Shown here: piece by piece, positions 14,553-21,853 of the stretch
Layout: each line of letters begins with the position of its first letter
Numbering within the stretch: position 1 is the first letter of the stretch
Assembly (NCBI GenBank): GCA_025351525.1
Contig: JANXVV010000031.1
Span: 1 to 28,981 of the forward strand
Length of the DNA stretch: 28,981 nucleotides
Direction: 5' to 3'
From: Humisphaera sp.
Lineage (GTDB): Bacteria > Planctomycetota > Phycisphaerae > Tepidisphaerales > Tepidisphaeraceae
Notes under the pieces: generated by a model
Seen by the model: only the letters and a program-made list of their open reading frames with translations
What the model was told of the DNA's origin: nothing
Databases searched by the model: none
Program-made: the position numbers and the translations under genes

Positions 14553-15994
14553 TGAGAAACTTTCTTCGGGCAGCAGTCATCGGAATGGATTTAATGGAGT
14601 GGTGGCATGGGCGTCCCGCCCATGTACTTTCTCCGGAAAAAGCATGGGCGAGACGCCCATGCCATCTTTTTCTGCTCGTCTGCATGATGCTCACGTCCCC
14701 CGGCCGCGCGGAGGATTCGGTCACCTTCCCATTGCAGGGGTATTACCATCCGGGCCGGTATATGCCGGTGCATGTGAATGTCTCCCCGCGTTCGGCGGAT
14801 GAAATCAGCGTGAACCTGGATTCACCCGGATCGGTCTGGACGCACGTCCGCTTTGAGGGAGGCCGTATTGACGCGACGGTGCCATGGCTTCCGGTGGATG
14901 GTCGTGTGAAGGCCCTGACGTGGTACGTACATCCGCGCACGGGTGGGGAAACCGTGCAACCGCCGCTCAAACCGCTGGGTGAACGCGCGAAAATCGTCGC
15001 GTTTGCGGGCGTGGAGGCCACGGCGGCGATGTTCGTCGGCGGGATGATCTATCCGGGGGATGAGTTGTTTCCGATTGCTCTGAACCCCGCGCAACCGCTG
15101 CCGGGGATCGCCGCCGCATGGGAAACGGTCGACGTGGTCGTGCTGAATTCGGCGGCGGCGGCACGCATCGGTGAGGCGCGGTTCGCCGCGCTGGTCGCGG
15201 GGGGTGTCGCGTTTGCCGTGCAAGCCGGCGGCGGATCACCCACCGAAGGTGGAGCCCCCTGGCCGCACTGGCCCTGGAAATGGCAGGCGGGCGGATGGTG
15301 GGTGATGCGCTATCAGCCCTCGGGAATTTTAGCGGCATCTTATAGAGATGCCGTTTATGAGCCGGTCGCCTCCTGGAAAAGCGGGTGGCCCCGGGAGACC
15401 CGCCGGGGAATGTTCCTGTGGGCGGCGGCATTTTCAATCGTGATTCTGTCGATCGCACTATGGCGACCGCGCTTTGCGGTGCTGTGGGCCGTTGTGGTCG
15501 CCTGTGTGCTGTTGGCCGGTTTAAGATGGTGGAGCACGATGCGGAAGCCGACGCTCACCACCGGCGGAAAGATCCGCATCATCAGCCCGGCCATGACGCA
15601 GGATGATGACTGGGCCTTTCAAATCTGTCATCAGAAAGCATCCTCGAACATTCGATGGGTCGAGACCACCAAGCCGGTGTTTGCGTCGCCCGCTCAATTG
15701 GATGCAAGCGAAGCCCGGCTGATCTGCTATCCGAACGGCGATCCCGACTACCTTTTTTTCAATCTGCCCGCCCAGGCGAAAATTGCTTTGTTGTCGCGGC
15801 GCTGCGGCCCGCAGGCTCCCAGCGTGACGCCGTCCCCGACCCTCACTTCACCTCTGGCAACCGTGGCCAGATTACTTTATTTGGGAGCGGGAGATCGCAT
15901 CGTCGGCGAGCTTCCATCGACCCCGTTGATCGGCGAACCGTATGCGCCGTTGGTGCAATGGCCGGGGATTATCGTCAAACGCGAGCGGGAATGA
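14552..15994 (+). CDS. Membrane-anchored protein of unknown function, coupled to the debranching enzyme gene
   Basis: I do not recognise the family. From the ATG at 14552, which overlaps the preceding stop as TGATG, the protein has 480 residues. The N-terminus (MRNFLRAAVIGM, later LFLLVCMMLTSPGRAED) looks like a signal peptide split by about 22 residues encoded by a palindromic repeat. Residues about 36-285 would be extracytoplasmic and beta-rich, with segments such as PLQGYYHPGRYMPVHVNVS. Two membrane helices follow (about 287-304 and 309-329), then a C-terminal domain of about 150 residues. An alternative start after the repeat, at the ATG of CMMLTS, would give too short a signal peptide. 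The open frame upstream of 14552 overlaps the enzyme gene and is rejected. A link to glycogen is suggested only by coupling. Confidence 0.75.
   Translation: MRNFLRAAVIGMDLMEWWHGRPAHVLSPEKAWARRPCHLFLLVCMMLTSPGRAEDSVTFPLQGYYHPGRYMPVHVNVSPRSADEISVNLDSPGSVWTHVRFEGGRIDATVPWLPVDGRVKALTWYVHPRTGGETVQPPLKPLGERAKIVAFAGVEATAAMFVGGMIYPGDELFPIALNPAQPLPGIAAAWETVDVVVLNSAAAARIGEARFAALVAGGVAFAVQAGGGSPTEGGAPWPHWPWKWQAGGWWVMRYQPSGILAASYRDAVYEPVASWKSGWPRETRRGMFLWAAAFSIVILSIALWRPRFAVLWAVVVACVLLAGLRWWSTMRKPTLTTGGKIRIISPAMTQDDDWAFQICHQKASSNIRWVETTKPVFASPAQLDASEARLICYPNGDPDYLFFNLPAQAKIALLSRRCGPQAPSVTPSPTLTSPLATVARLLYLGAGDRIVGELPSTPLIGEPYAPLVQWPGIIVKRERE
14602..14665 (+). repeat. Palindromic repeat inside a signal-peptide coding region
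   Basis: Arms GTGGCATGGGCGTCCCGCCC and GGGCGAGACGCCCATGCCAT flank TTTCTCCGGAAAAA-type sequence. Each arm also holds its own small palindrome (ATGGGCG..CGCCCAT). The intergenic copy at 12449-12514 is nearly identical. The element keeps the reading frame and encodes WHGRPAHVLSPEKAWARRPCH. Confidence 0.8.
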
Positions 15995-16286
15995 GAGGCA
16001 CGCAATAACTTCCGCATCCAGGTTTGGGTGCCACAGGTCGCGGCACTTGGAGACCTGTGTCTTTCGGCCAACGCACACGCACTGGTCTCAGAGTACCGCG
16101 ATCTGTTGCACCCTGAGCCTCTGAAAATGCGCAACTTATTTAGCCCTGTTCCCTGGTCGCAATGCGCAGCGTAGCGTTGTCAGGAGACGGTCAGAACGCT
16201 CCGCTGCGCATTGCGGCTAACCAATCGGCGGAGATTTTTGGAGTCTCCACCTCGAACATTTGTTTCCAAAAGGTTCCGATGACAAG
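15995..16286. repeat. Convergent intergenic region with inverted repeats
   Basis: The 292 bases between two convergent genes hold a strong inverted repeat: arms 16158-16178 and 16195-16215 (CGCAATGCGCAGCGTAGCGTT and its partner, split here into 20 or fewer paired bases) match at 20 of 21 positions around a 16-base loop. A shorter one pairs CACAGGTC (16032-16039) with GACCTGTG (16052-16059). Neither is followed by a T-run, so termination by them is unproven. No gene is seen here. Confidence 0.65.
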
Positions 16287-17096
16287 TCAGGGGGCAGGTT
16301 CCCCGTGAGCTGAACTGTGAGCATATTTACGATCCACGAAATCCACATGGCCGTCGCAGAACAGTACATTGCCCCTCGCGTCGTTATTCGGAATTGGTAA
16401 CGCGGCAGTGCTGACATCGGGAACCTTCAATTTGTCGCGATCGTGACGGAGAGCTAGCAGATTGACTCCGTTGCCCGGCCCGGTCCACAACTGTCCGTTG
16501 CCATCATCGACGGTCGCTTGATCTTCTTCATACATTAAAATCTTATCAGCCCCGGCCACTACCTGAACCAGTTTCTGGCAGAGGTGAAACTTAATTTGAT
16601 CCACGCTCGTGCCAAAAGCCACACCTCCGGCACCCTTATAATAAGAACTGATCATCCAGTTCATGGCATAGCTATAAGTGTATGGTCCGCCCGCACCGGC
16701 ATTCAACTTCGCGCGCTGTTCAAACTCGTCCGAGGGACATCGCATGATTGCCAGGTTGGTCGTTGTAAAACCAATATAGGGTGCAAGTGACGACTGATCG
16801 ACATCGTTAAATCGACTCGTCTGCCACCAAATAAAATCTTCGGGTGCATAGGGCGCAGCGCCGGGGCCGTTCCGCGCGTCAAGCGGCAAATTTCCACGGT
16901 TTGAGTTCACATACATGATCATCGCGGTGCCGAGCTGACGAAGGTTGGCCATGCACTTCACGCGATTGGCGCTTTCTCTTGCCTTGCTGAGAGAAGGAAG
17001 CAGAATCGAAATCAGCAGGGCAATGATCCCGATCACCACCAGAAGTTCAACGAGCGTGAAGGCTTTAAATGGTCGAGTTGAAATCGTTTGCTTCAT
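16287..17096 (-). CDS. Type II secretion/pilin-like protein with prepilin N-terminus and H-X9-DG-type C-terminus
   Basis: A 269-residue protein. Residues 1-12 form a short basic leader, then AFTLVELLVVIGIIALLISI is a textbook class III prepilin signal and N-terminal helix; cleavage by prepilin peptidase would be after Ala12 or the preceding position, with Ala rather than the usual Gly before Phe. ARESANRVKCMANLRQLG and, near the end, NVLFCDGHVDFVDR are typical of the large planctomycetal pseudopilin families (DUF1559-like, H-X9-DG). Such genes are present in dozens of copies per planctomycete genome and their individual roles are unknown. The start has no clear Shine-Dalgarno sequence; TAGAAT lies about ten bases upstream on the minus strand and could be a -10 element of a nearly leaderless message. 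Confidence 0.88.
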   Translation of the reverse strand: MKQTISTRPFKAFTLVELLVVIGIIALLISILLPSLSKARESANRVKCMANLRQLGTAMIMYVNSNRGNLPLDARNGPGAAPYAPEDFIWWQTSRFNDVDQSSLAPYIGFTTTNLAIMRCPSDEFEQRAKLNAGAGGPYTYSYAMNWMISSYYKGAGGVAFGTSVDQIKFHLCQKLVQVVAGADKILMYEEDQATVDDGNGQLWTGPGNGVNLLALRHDRDKLKVPDVSTAALPIPNNDARGNVLFCDGHVDFVDRKYAHSSAHGEPAP

Positions 17097-17178
17097 ATGA
17101 AAATAATTCTAGCTGAATTGAAACGGGAATCCACCGGGAAAAAAGTGGTCACATCCGCGTCGTTCCGGAAGGCCGCAA

Positions 17179-17208
17179 TTTTTTTAGCGGCTGTGCCGAA
17201 GGCACGCG
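17179..17208 (+). repeat. Dispersed repeat unit, AGCGGCTGTGCCGAAGG family
   Basis: A T7 tract followed by AGCGGCTGTGCCGAAGGCACGCG, written here as the 17-base core AGCGGCTGTGCCGAAGG plus CACGCG. It matches the left arm at 9641-9670 with one difference and the copy at 28924-28959 with two. No clear inverted partner follows at this site. Confidence 0.75.
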
Positions 17209-17258
17209 CTTTCTTCTGAATCACGGCGCGGGATCACAGGCTATTCAAAATGCCTGGC

Positions 17259-17351
17259 CGCAAAGACGCACAGAGCGCAAAGGGAGATGCAAAGAATTCA
17301 ATTTCTAATCCTTCTTTGCGTTCTCTTTGCGCTCTTTGGCGCCTTTGCGCC
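17259..17351. repeat. CTTTGCG-type inverted repeat
   Basis: CGCAAAGACGCACAGAGCGC at the left pairs roughly with CTTTGCGCTCTTTGGCGCC at the right around an AT-rich middle. A half-copy (CTTCTCTTTGCGCC) is visible near 12302-12316. Elements of this style are common in Planctomycetota and Verrucomicrobiota intergenic regions as far as I recall. Confidence 0.6.
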
Positions 17352-17414
17352 CGTATTTATTTTCTTGCGTCACCGGCGATGATTCAGCTCGTAACTCGCC
17401 GGCTGAAATCTTCT

Positions 17415-19040
17415 TCACCCAAAATCCACATCCGCCACGCGATGCCGGGCGAGGGAGGAAATCGACACCTCCACCGCAGGTTTACGGCCTTCCCACGTGT
17501 TCCATAAAATAAGCCGTTGACGGTCGGCGGAGACGGCAACCACCCAGTCGGCGGCGGCGGTGAGAATCTTCAGCCCGCGATGAACGCTGCAATACTGTGT
17601 GACGAGTTGGTCTTCGGTTCCGAGGCACTGGATCGGCCCATCCTCCGTCGCCAGCAGTAACCGCACGCTGCCGAGCCAGGGCAGGACGGCGGCGGCGTTC
17701 ACCTTGCCACCTCGCCGTTCATCGCCGGTGATGGTCAATGTGGCCAGATCGCGGGTGGCGATGCTGCCGTCCTCGTGAACGATGTACACGTTGCCGCGAT
17801 CGGGAAGGATGGCGACGATTTCGTTGGCGGATTCGACCGGCAGGGCGGTCATCTGTCCCTGGGCGTTCAGGGTCAGAATCCGCTGCCCGATGTTGAAGAT
17901 CAAGCGCGAATCATCCAGCACCGCAAGATTGCGCGGCGAACCGGGCTTGTTCATCTCCATCGACGTGTTCGACGAAGTTGTCATCGGAGCCGAGGGTGCC
18001 AGATGGGCGGGACGCAGAACCGTCTTCGGTTGATTCGGCGCGTCTAAATTCCAACCGACCACGCCCGCATCGCCGTGACAGGCCCACAGCCCGTTTCGCC
18101 AGACGACCGCCCGGCTGAAACCCATCTGCGAAACCACTTCTGAATCCACATACAGTGTCGGTTCGGCGGTTTGATCGGGGTGGACGAGCATCACGCCGGA
18201 TCGAGCGCCGACGAGCAGGACGGGCTGCCCGTCGATCTGGGCCGGTTGCACGCTGCGCAGCGGGCCGAGTGTCGCCGGCAGGGTGATCAGATCGGTTTTG
18301 GGGGGTGAGAGGCGCGGTTCGATCTTCACCAGGTACGGTCCCGCGACGGCCCACACCTGACGGGCCGTGCTTCCCTTTCCCGCCGCGAGCAGCAGGGTTT
18401 GCAGCATCGCCCCCTGCTCTGAAGGGCTGATCTGTTGAAGCACCGCGCCGGGAGTCAGGCCCGGGGCGGCTTGGCGCAGGGTATCGAATTGCTTGAGCAG
18501 CGAAGCGGCTTTTTCAAAATGCTCCACCTGCCCGGCCACCCGCTGCTCGGCAAGATTTCGCTCCATCGCCTCCAGCTTCTGCTGCTGGAAACTCGGGCTT
18601 TCGAGATCGACGTTGAACGGAGACAACACTTCCAGCCCGCACCCAAACGCCACTTTGTCAGCAGCCTGATGCAATGCCTCCGCCAACAGATCCCGCGCGC
18701 CCTCGGCCAACCACTGGGCAACCGATTTTGAAGCGGCGACATTTGCACCGGCGGCTTGAAGCGCGGGCGAAAAGTGGGCGATTAAATCCTCGGTCGTGGC
18801 TGAGGTCTTGCGCGCCAGGAACACTTCGCCCAGCAACTTCCTCTCGGCGGGATCATTCAGCGGTTTGAGGCTGCACGCGAACGAGCAGCGCAGGCGATGC
18901 CCGTCGGATGTGACCAGATCGGAAAAATTCCAGCGCACGCGCGATGGCTCGGCACGCACTTCAATCCGACCGTTCACCGCAGCGGCGATTTGATTCGGCA
19001 ACAGCGGGGGCATTCGGCTGGGGGTTTGCGGTTTCGCCAT
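17415..19040 (-). CDS. Probable SPFH/band 7-like domain fused to a beta-propeller-like domain
   Basis: A 541-residue protein without signal peptide or membrane segment. Residues about 20-190 resemble an SPFH domain: a beta-strand start (NGRIEVRAEPSRVRWNFSD, TSDGHRLRCSFACSL), then a helix-rich part ending GLEVLSPFNVDLESPSF. Residues 160-215 form a charged helix with FQQQKLEAMERNLAEQR and EHFEKAASLLKQF, like the coiled coil after SPFH domains. From about 230 repeated beta-blade patterns appear (VWAVAGPYLVKIE, VLLVGARSGVMLVHPD, GLWACHGDAGVVGWNLD, VYIVHEDGSIATRD, VVAVSADRQRLILWNTWEG), suggesting a WD40-like propeller. GAGGAA before the ATG at 19040 supports the start. The family assignment rests on pattern reading only. 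Function is unknown; a cytosolic scaffold is a guess. Confidence 0.6.
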   Translation of the reverse strand: MAKPQTPSRMPPLLPNQIAAAVNGRIEVRAEPSRVRWNFSDLVTSDGHRLRCSFACSLKPLNDPAERKLLGEVFLARKTSATTEDLIAHFSPALQAAGANVAASKSVAQWLAEGARDLLAEALHQAADKVAFGCGLEVLSPFNVDLESPSFQQQKLEAMERNLAEQRVAGQVEHFEKAASLLKQFDTLRQAAPGLTPGAVLQQISPSEQGAMLQTLLLAAGKGSTARQVWAVAGPYLVKIEPRLSPPKTDLITLPATLGPLRSVQPAQIDGQPVLLVGARSGVMLVHPDQTAEPTLYVDSEVVSQMGFSRAVVWRNGLWACHGDAGVVGWNLDAPNQPKTVLRPAHLAPSAPMTTSSNTSMEMNKPGSPRNLAVLDDSRLIFNIGQRILTLNAQGQMTALPVESANEIVAILPDRGNVYIVHEDGSIATRDLATLTITGDERRGGKVNAAAVLPWLGSVRLLLATEDGPIQCLGTEDQLVTQYCSVHRGLKILTAAADWVVAVSADRQRLILWNTWEGRKPAVEVSISSLARHRVADVDFG

Positions 19041-19063
19041 ATCGTTTCCTCAATTCCTTCAAT

Positions 19064-19172
19064 GTGGCACGGGCTTCCAGCCCGTGTGAGAGGGCAATTG
19101 CGAAAGAAAAATTAGATTTTTACATTCTATCGCATTTTAAAACCGCTAACACGGGCTGGAAGGCCGTGCCAC
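19064..19172. repeat. Dispersed palindromic repeat, GTGGCACGGGCTTCCAGCC family
   Basis: Left arm GTGGCACGGGCTTCCAGCCC (19064 onwards) and right arm ending GGGCTGGAAGGCCGTGCCAC (to 19172) flank an AT-rich middle. The copy at 28748-28853 has the same arms and the same AACCGCTAACACGGGC junction. It lies between the antiporter stop and the SPFH-like gene start. Confidence 0.85.
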
Positions 19173-19188
19173 GACCGAGGCCTTTATT

Positions 19189-20337
19189 CTAGCGTCCCGG
19201 CAACCCGGCGGGGATATAAAAAAACGCGATGGCTAGAATCGCATACAACGCCAGCAGCAACGCCCCTTCAAACCAGTTGGTTTCCCCGTTCAATCCGAGC
19301 AGAATCAGGATTGCCACGCTCAGAAACACCGCGATCACCTCCATCGGCGAAAAGATCAGATCCATCGCCACACGCCCGGCCCCGGCGCTCATGCCAAACC
19401 CGGTCGACACCATGAATGCGCTCAGCAGGATCAGCATCGGCGTGACGAACAGCGCAATCTGCAAACTGCTCTGATACGTGATGGTCATGGCGGTTTCCAT
19501 ATCGTTCCGCTTGGCCAGCAGCAGGGCGGTGGAATGCTCGGCGGCGTTGCCGATGATCGCCAGAAGGATCACCCCGACGAAGATGAAATTCCACCCGAGC
19601 CTGTGCGCCATCGATTCCGCCGATCCCACCAGCAGTTCCGCCACGAGGGCCACGCCGACCGATGCGCCGATCAACGTCAGCATGCTGCGGCGAACCGACC
19701 AGGCCGCGCGCGATCCACCGCCCCGCGAATCCTCCGGCGACTCGCAGGGCGGACGCGTGAAAATGTGGGCGTGAGTTTTTAACGTGAACAGCATCCCCAA
19801 CCCATAGACCGCCAGAAGGATCACGCTGGTGCCGATGGAGACGGCGTGTTCGTGCTCGATCAATCGGGCGTCATTGAGTTTGAAACTGAAGTGGAAGACG
19901 GCCGGCAGCATCATCGCCGCCGCCGCGATCGCCAGCAGGCCGGCGTTGGTTTCCGCGGTCGAGCGGTTGAAGGTCTGTTTCTCGCGCTTCCAGCCACCCA
20001 CGACCATCGCACCCCCCGAGACCAGCAGCAGATTGCCGATGATCGAACCGGTGAGCGAAGCCTTGACGATGTCGTTCAGCCCCTTTGAAAGTCCGATGAT
20101 GGCGATGATCAGTTCGGCGGCGTTGCCGAACGTGGCATTAAGCAAGCCGCCCCAGGTAGGCCCGGTTTTTTCGGTCAGTTGCTCGGTGGCATCACCCATG
20201 AGATGCGCCAGCGGCACGACACCCAGGGCTGCCAGGATGAAGGTGGCGGTGGGTTCCCAGGTCTTGCCGTGGCCCACCAAGTGGACGAAAAACGCCAGCG
20301 GGATGGCAAGGTAACCGCAAAAGTACAGGTATCGCAT
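19189..20337 (-). CDS. cax: Calcium/proton (cation/H+) antiporter, CaCA family CAX type
   Basis: A 382-residue membrane protein with about eleven hydrophobic segments in two halves. Each half carries the alpha-repeat motif of cation/Ca2+ exchangers: LNATFGNAAELIIAIIGL (67-84) and ILLAIIGNAAEHSTALLLAK (258-276). An acidic/His-rich loop (NDARLIEHEH, 155-164) occurs in the first half and a hydrophilic linker (194-218) divides the halves. The length is close to the roughly 350-400 residues usual for bacterial CAX. The ATG at 20337 is chosen because the open extension upstream to 20499 is encoded by a palindromic repeat. No Shine-Dalgarno is evident. It should export Ca2+ from the cytosol using the proton gradient. 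Confidence 0.92.
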   Translation of the reverse strand: MRYLYFCGYLAIPLAFFVHLVGHGKTWEPTATFILAALGVVPLAHLMGDATEQLTEKTGPTWGGLLNATFGNAAELIIAIIGLSKGLNDIVKASLTGSIIGNLLLVSGGAMVVGGWKREKQTFNRSTAETNAGLLAIAAAAMMLPAVFHFSFKLNDARLIEHEHAVSIGTSVILLAVYGLGMLFTLKTHAHIFTRPPCESPEDSRGGGSRAAWSVRRSMLTLIGASVGVALVAELLVGSAESMAHRLGWNFIFVGVILLAIIGNAAEHSTALLLAKRNDMETAMTITYQSSLQIALFVTPMLILLSAFMVSTGFGMSAGAGRVAMDLIFSPMEVIAVFLSVAILILLGLNGETNWFEGALLLALYAILAIAFFYIPAGLPGR

Positions 20338-20426
20338 GTGAGGCGGATTGTGGGGGTAGAGGCGCGAGGCGTCAATTGGAACATTTTTCACAATGATGGA
20401 AGGTTTAAGCGGGTTTCCGCATTCAT

Positions 20427-20499
20427 GTGCCGCCGGTGCCCTCCCCAGCGGATTTCCCACGTAAAGCACGGAAATTGCCGGTGAGGGCACCGGCGGCAC
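20427..20499. repeat. Dispersed palindromic repeat, GTGCCGCCGGTG family
   Basis: The ends GTGCCGCCGGTGCCCTCCCC and GTGAGGGCACCGGCGGCAC are inverted copies. The family member at 12341-12412 shares both ends. It lies in the 238-base divergent region between the antiporter and the glycosyltransferase genes; nothing else was recognised there. Confidence 0.8.
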
Positions 20500-20575
20500 T
20501 TCATCCGGAGTTCAATACCGATGCAGCGACTCCTTCCAATCTGCAAAAATCAAGTCGTTGTGGTACGGTGCGAAT

Positions 20576-21853
20576 GTGCACGATCTGCTGGAGGCCTCCC
20601 TCATTCCGCCGCGGCTCTTATGCCTTCTGCTGCTGGCCCTTGGCTTGCGGTTGGGGTGGGGATTGTCGCGCCCGAGCGACACCGCTTCGATCGAACAACT
20701 GCCCGACCAGCGGGAATATCTCGAACTGTCCAATCACCTGCGGCAGGGGCACGGCCTTCATTTTTTCGATCCGCGCTTTAAGGCGGACGTGTCTGCTTAT
20801 CGGACGCCGGGTTATCCCCTGTTTCTGACGGCGTGCGGTTCGTCCCCGTGTGCGGCGAGAATGGCGCAGGCACTTATTGATACATCGACGGTGCTGGCGG
20901 TCTATCTCTCGTCCCGCCGTTGGTTCGCCATCGGGCAGAGCCTTTTCGCCGCGATGCTTGCCGCGCTCAACCCGTTTCTCATTTATTTCAGCGGGTTGAT
21001 TCTCTCCGAAACGCTTTTCACGGCGATGCTGACCTGGGGAATGCTGCTTCTCGCCGGCTCCGGAAATCAAGCTGACAATCGTGGATTGAAGCCTCATCCG
21101 GTTCTTGGCGGACTGCTTCTTGCCCTCGCGATCCTGGTGCGGCCCTCGGGCATCGGATTGCCGGTGCTGCTTGGGGTGACCGCCGCCGTTCTGAACCGTG
21201 ACGGTCGCAAAGCGTACTGGCGGGGGTGGTGCTTACGACCGGCGGCTTTGATGTTATCGCTCACATTTTTGGCCTTGGCACCTTGGGCGTATCGAAATAA
21301 TACGGTGTTGGACCGTTGGATTTGGACCACCACGAATGGCGGCATGACGGCTTACGACGGGTTCAATGACCAAGCCACCGGGGCCAGCGATCAGCGAGCC
21401 ATCGCCCATTTGCCCGGTGTCGCAGAGGCGAGTGAACTGGAACGCGATCAATTTTTCACGAGCCAGGCGTCGCGATGGATTAAAGCGCATCCCGGGCGGT
21501 CGATCGAGCTGGCCGTCGCGAAGATTTTACGGACGTGGAGCCCGGTGCCGTTGAGCGCGGAATATGGCAAGCGGTTGTATCGATGGGTTGGAGGGCTGTA
21601 TGCGGTTCCGATGGATTTGCTCGTGATTCTCGGACTCTGTACTGGAAATGCAAATGGGTTATCCCGCAATGCCAAAGTCTATCTACTGATTCCGGCGATA
21701 TATATCACGGCGATTCATGCGATGTCCGTGGGATCGCTGCGCTATCGCCTTCCCGCCGAGCCGGCGATGGCGGTGATCGCCGCCGCCGGCATGGTACATG
21801 TGGTCGGCAGGTTAAAAAGTTGGTGCCGTGTGACCGTGGCACAGTCCCTATGA
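20576..21853 (+). CDS. GT39/PMT-type polytopic membrane glycosyltransferase
   Basis: A protein of 425 residues if started at GTG 20576; a TTG at 20558 is the alternative. Neither has a clear ribosome binding site. Some nine or ten hydrophobic segments run through the protein. The first extracytoplasmic loop has DQREYLELSNHLRQGHGL, then DVSAYRTPGYPLFLTACG: the acidic residue and the YR.PGYPLFL motif are typical of PMT_2/ArnT-like enzymes that move sugars from polyprenyl-phosphate donors to envelope acceptors. LNPFLIYFSGLILSETLFTA is a further family phrase. It overlaps the AsmA-like gene by four bases (ATGA), implying coupled expression. The donor and acceptor are not known. Confidence 0.82.
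   Translation: MHDLLEASLIPPRLLCLLLLALGLRLGWGLSRPSDTASIEQLPDQREYLELSNHLRQGHGLHFFDPRFKADVSAYRTPGYPLFLTACGSSPCAARMAQALIDTSTVLAVYLSSRRWFAIGQSLFAAMLAALNPFLIYFSGLILSETLFTAMLTWGMLLLAGSGNQADNRGLKPHPVLGGLLLALAILVRPSGIGLPVLLGVTAAVLNRDGRKAYWRGWCLRPAALMLSLTFLALAPWAYRNNTVLDRWIWTTTNGGMTAYDGFNDQATGASDQRAIAHLPGVAEASELERDQFFTSQASRWIKAHPGRSIELAVAKILRTWSPVPLSAEYGKRLYRWVGGLYAVPMDLLVILGLCTGNANGLSRNAKVYLLIPAIYITAIHAMSVGSLRYRLPAEPAMAVIAAAGMVHVVGRLKSWCRVTVAQSL

Larger units (their letters stand above)
17097..17414. other. Intergenic region with two repeat elements
   Basis: These 318 bases between two minus-strand genes hold a single copy of the AGCGGCTGTGCCGAAGG repeat (17179-17208) and a CTTTGCG-type inverted repeat (17259-17351). 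The open frames in it encode repeat-like peptides such as LCALWRLCA and are not genes. No promoter of good quality was found. Confidence 0.5.

Noticed and set aside
17250..17512. Small plus-strand gene(s)
   Set aside because: The open frames are made of CTTTGCG-type repeat sequence and the antisense end of the SPFH-like gene.
20338..20499. N-terminal extension of the antiporter reading frame
   Set aside because: The 54 extra codons come from the palindromic repeat and upstream sequence; the membrane protein starts naturally at MRYLYFCGYL.
21535..21849. N-terminal extension of the AsmA-like reading frame
   Set aside because: It lies inside the glycosyltransferase gene; the ATGA overlap at 21850 and the anchor helix fix the start.
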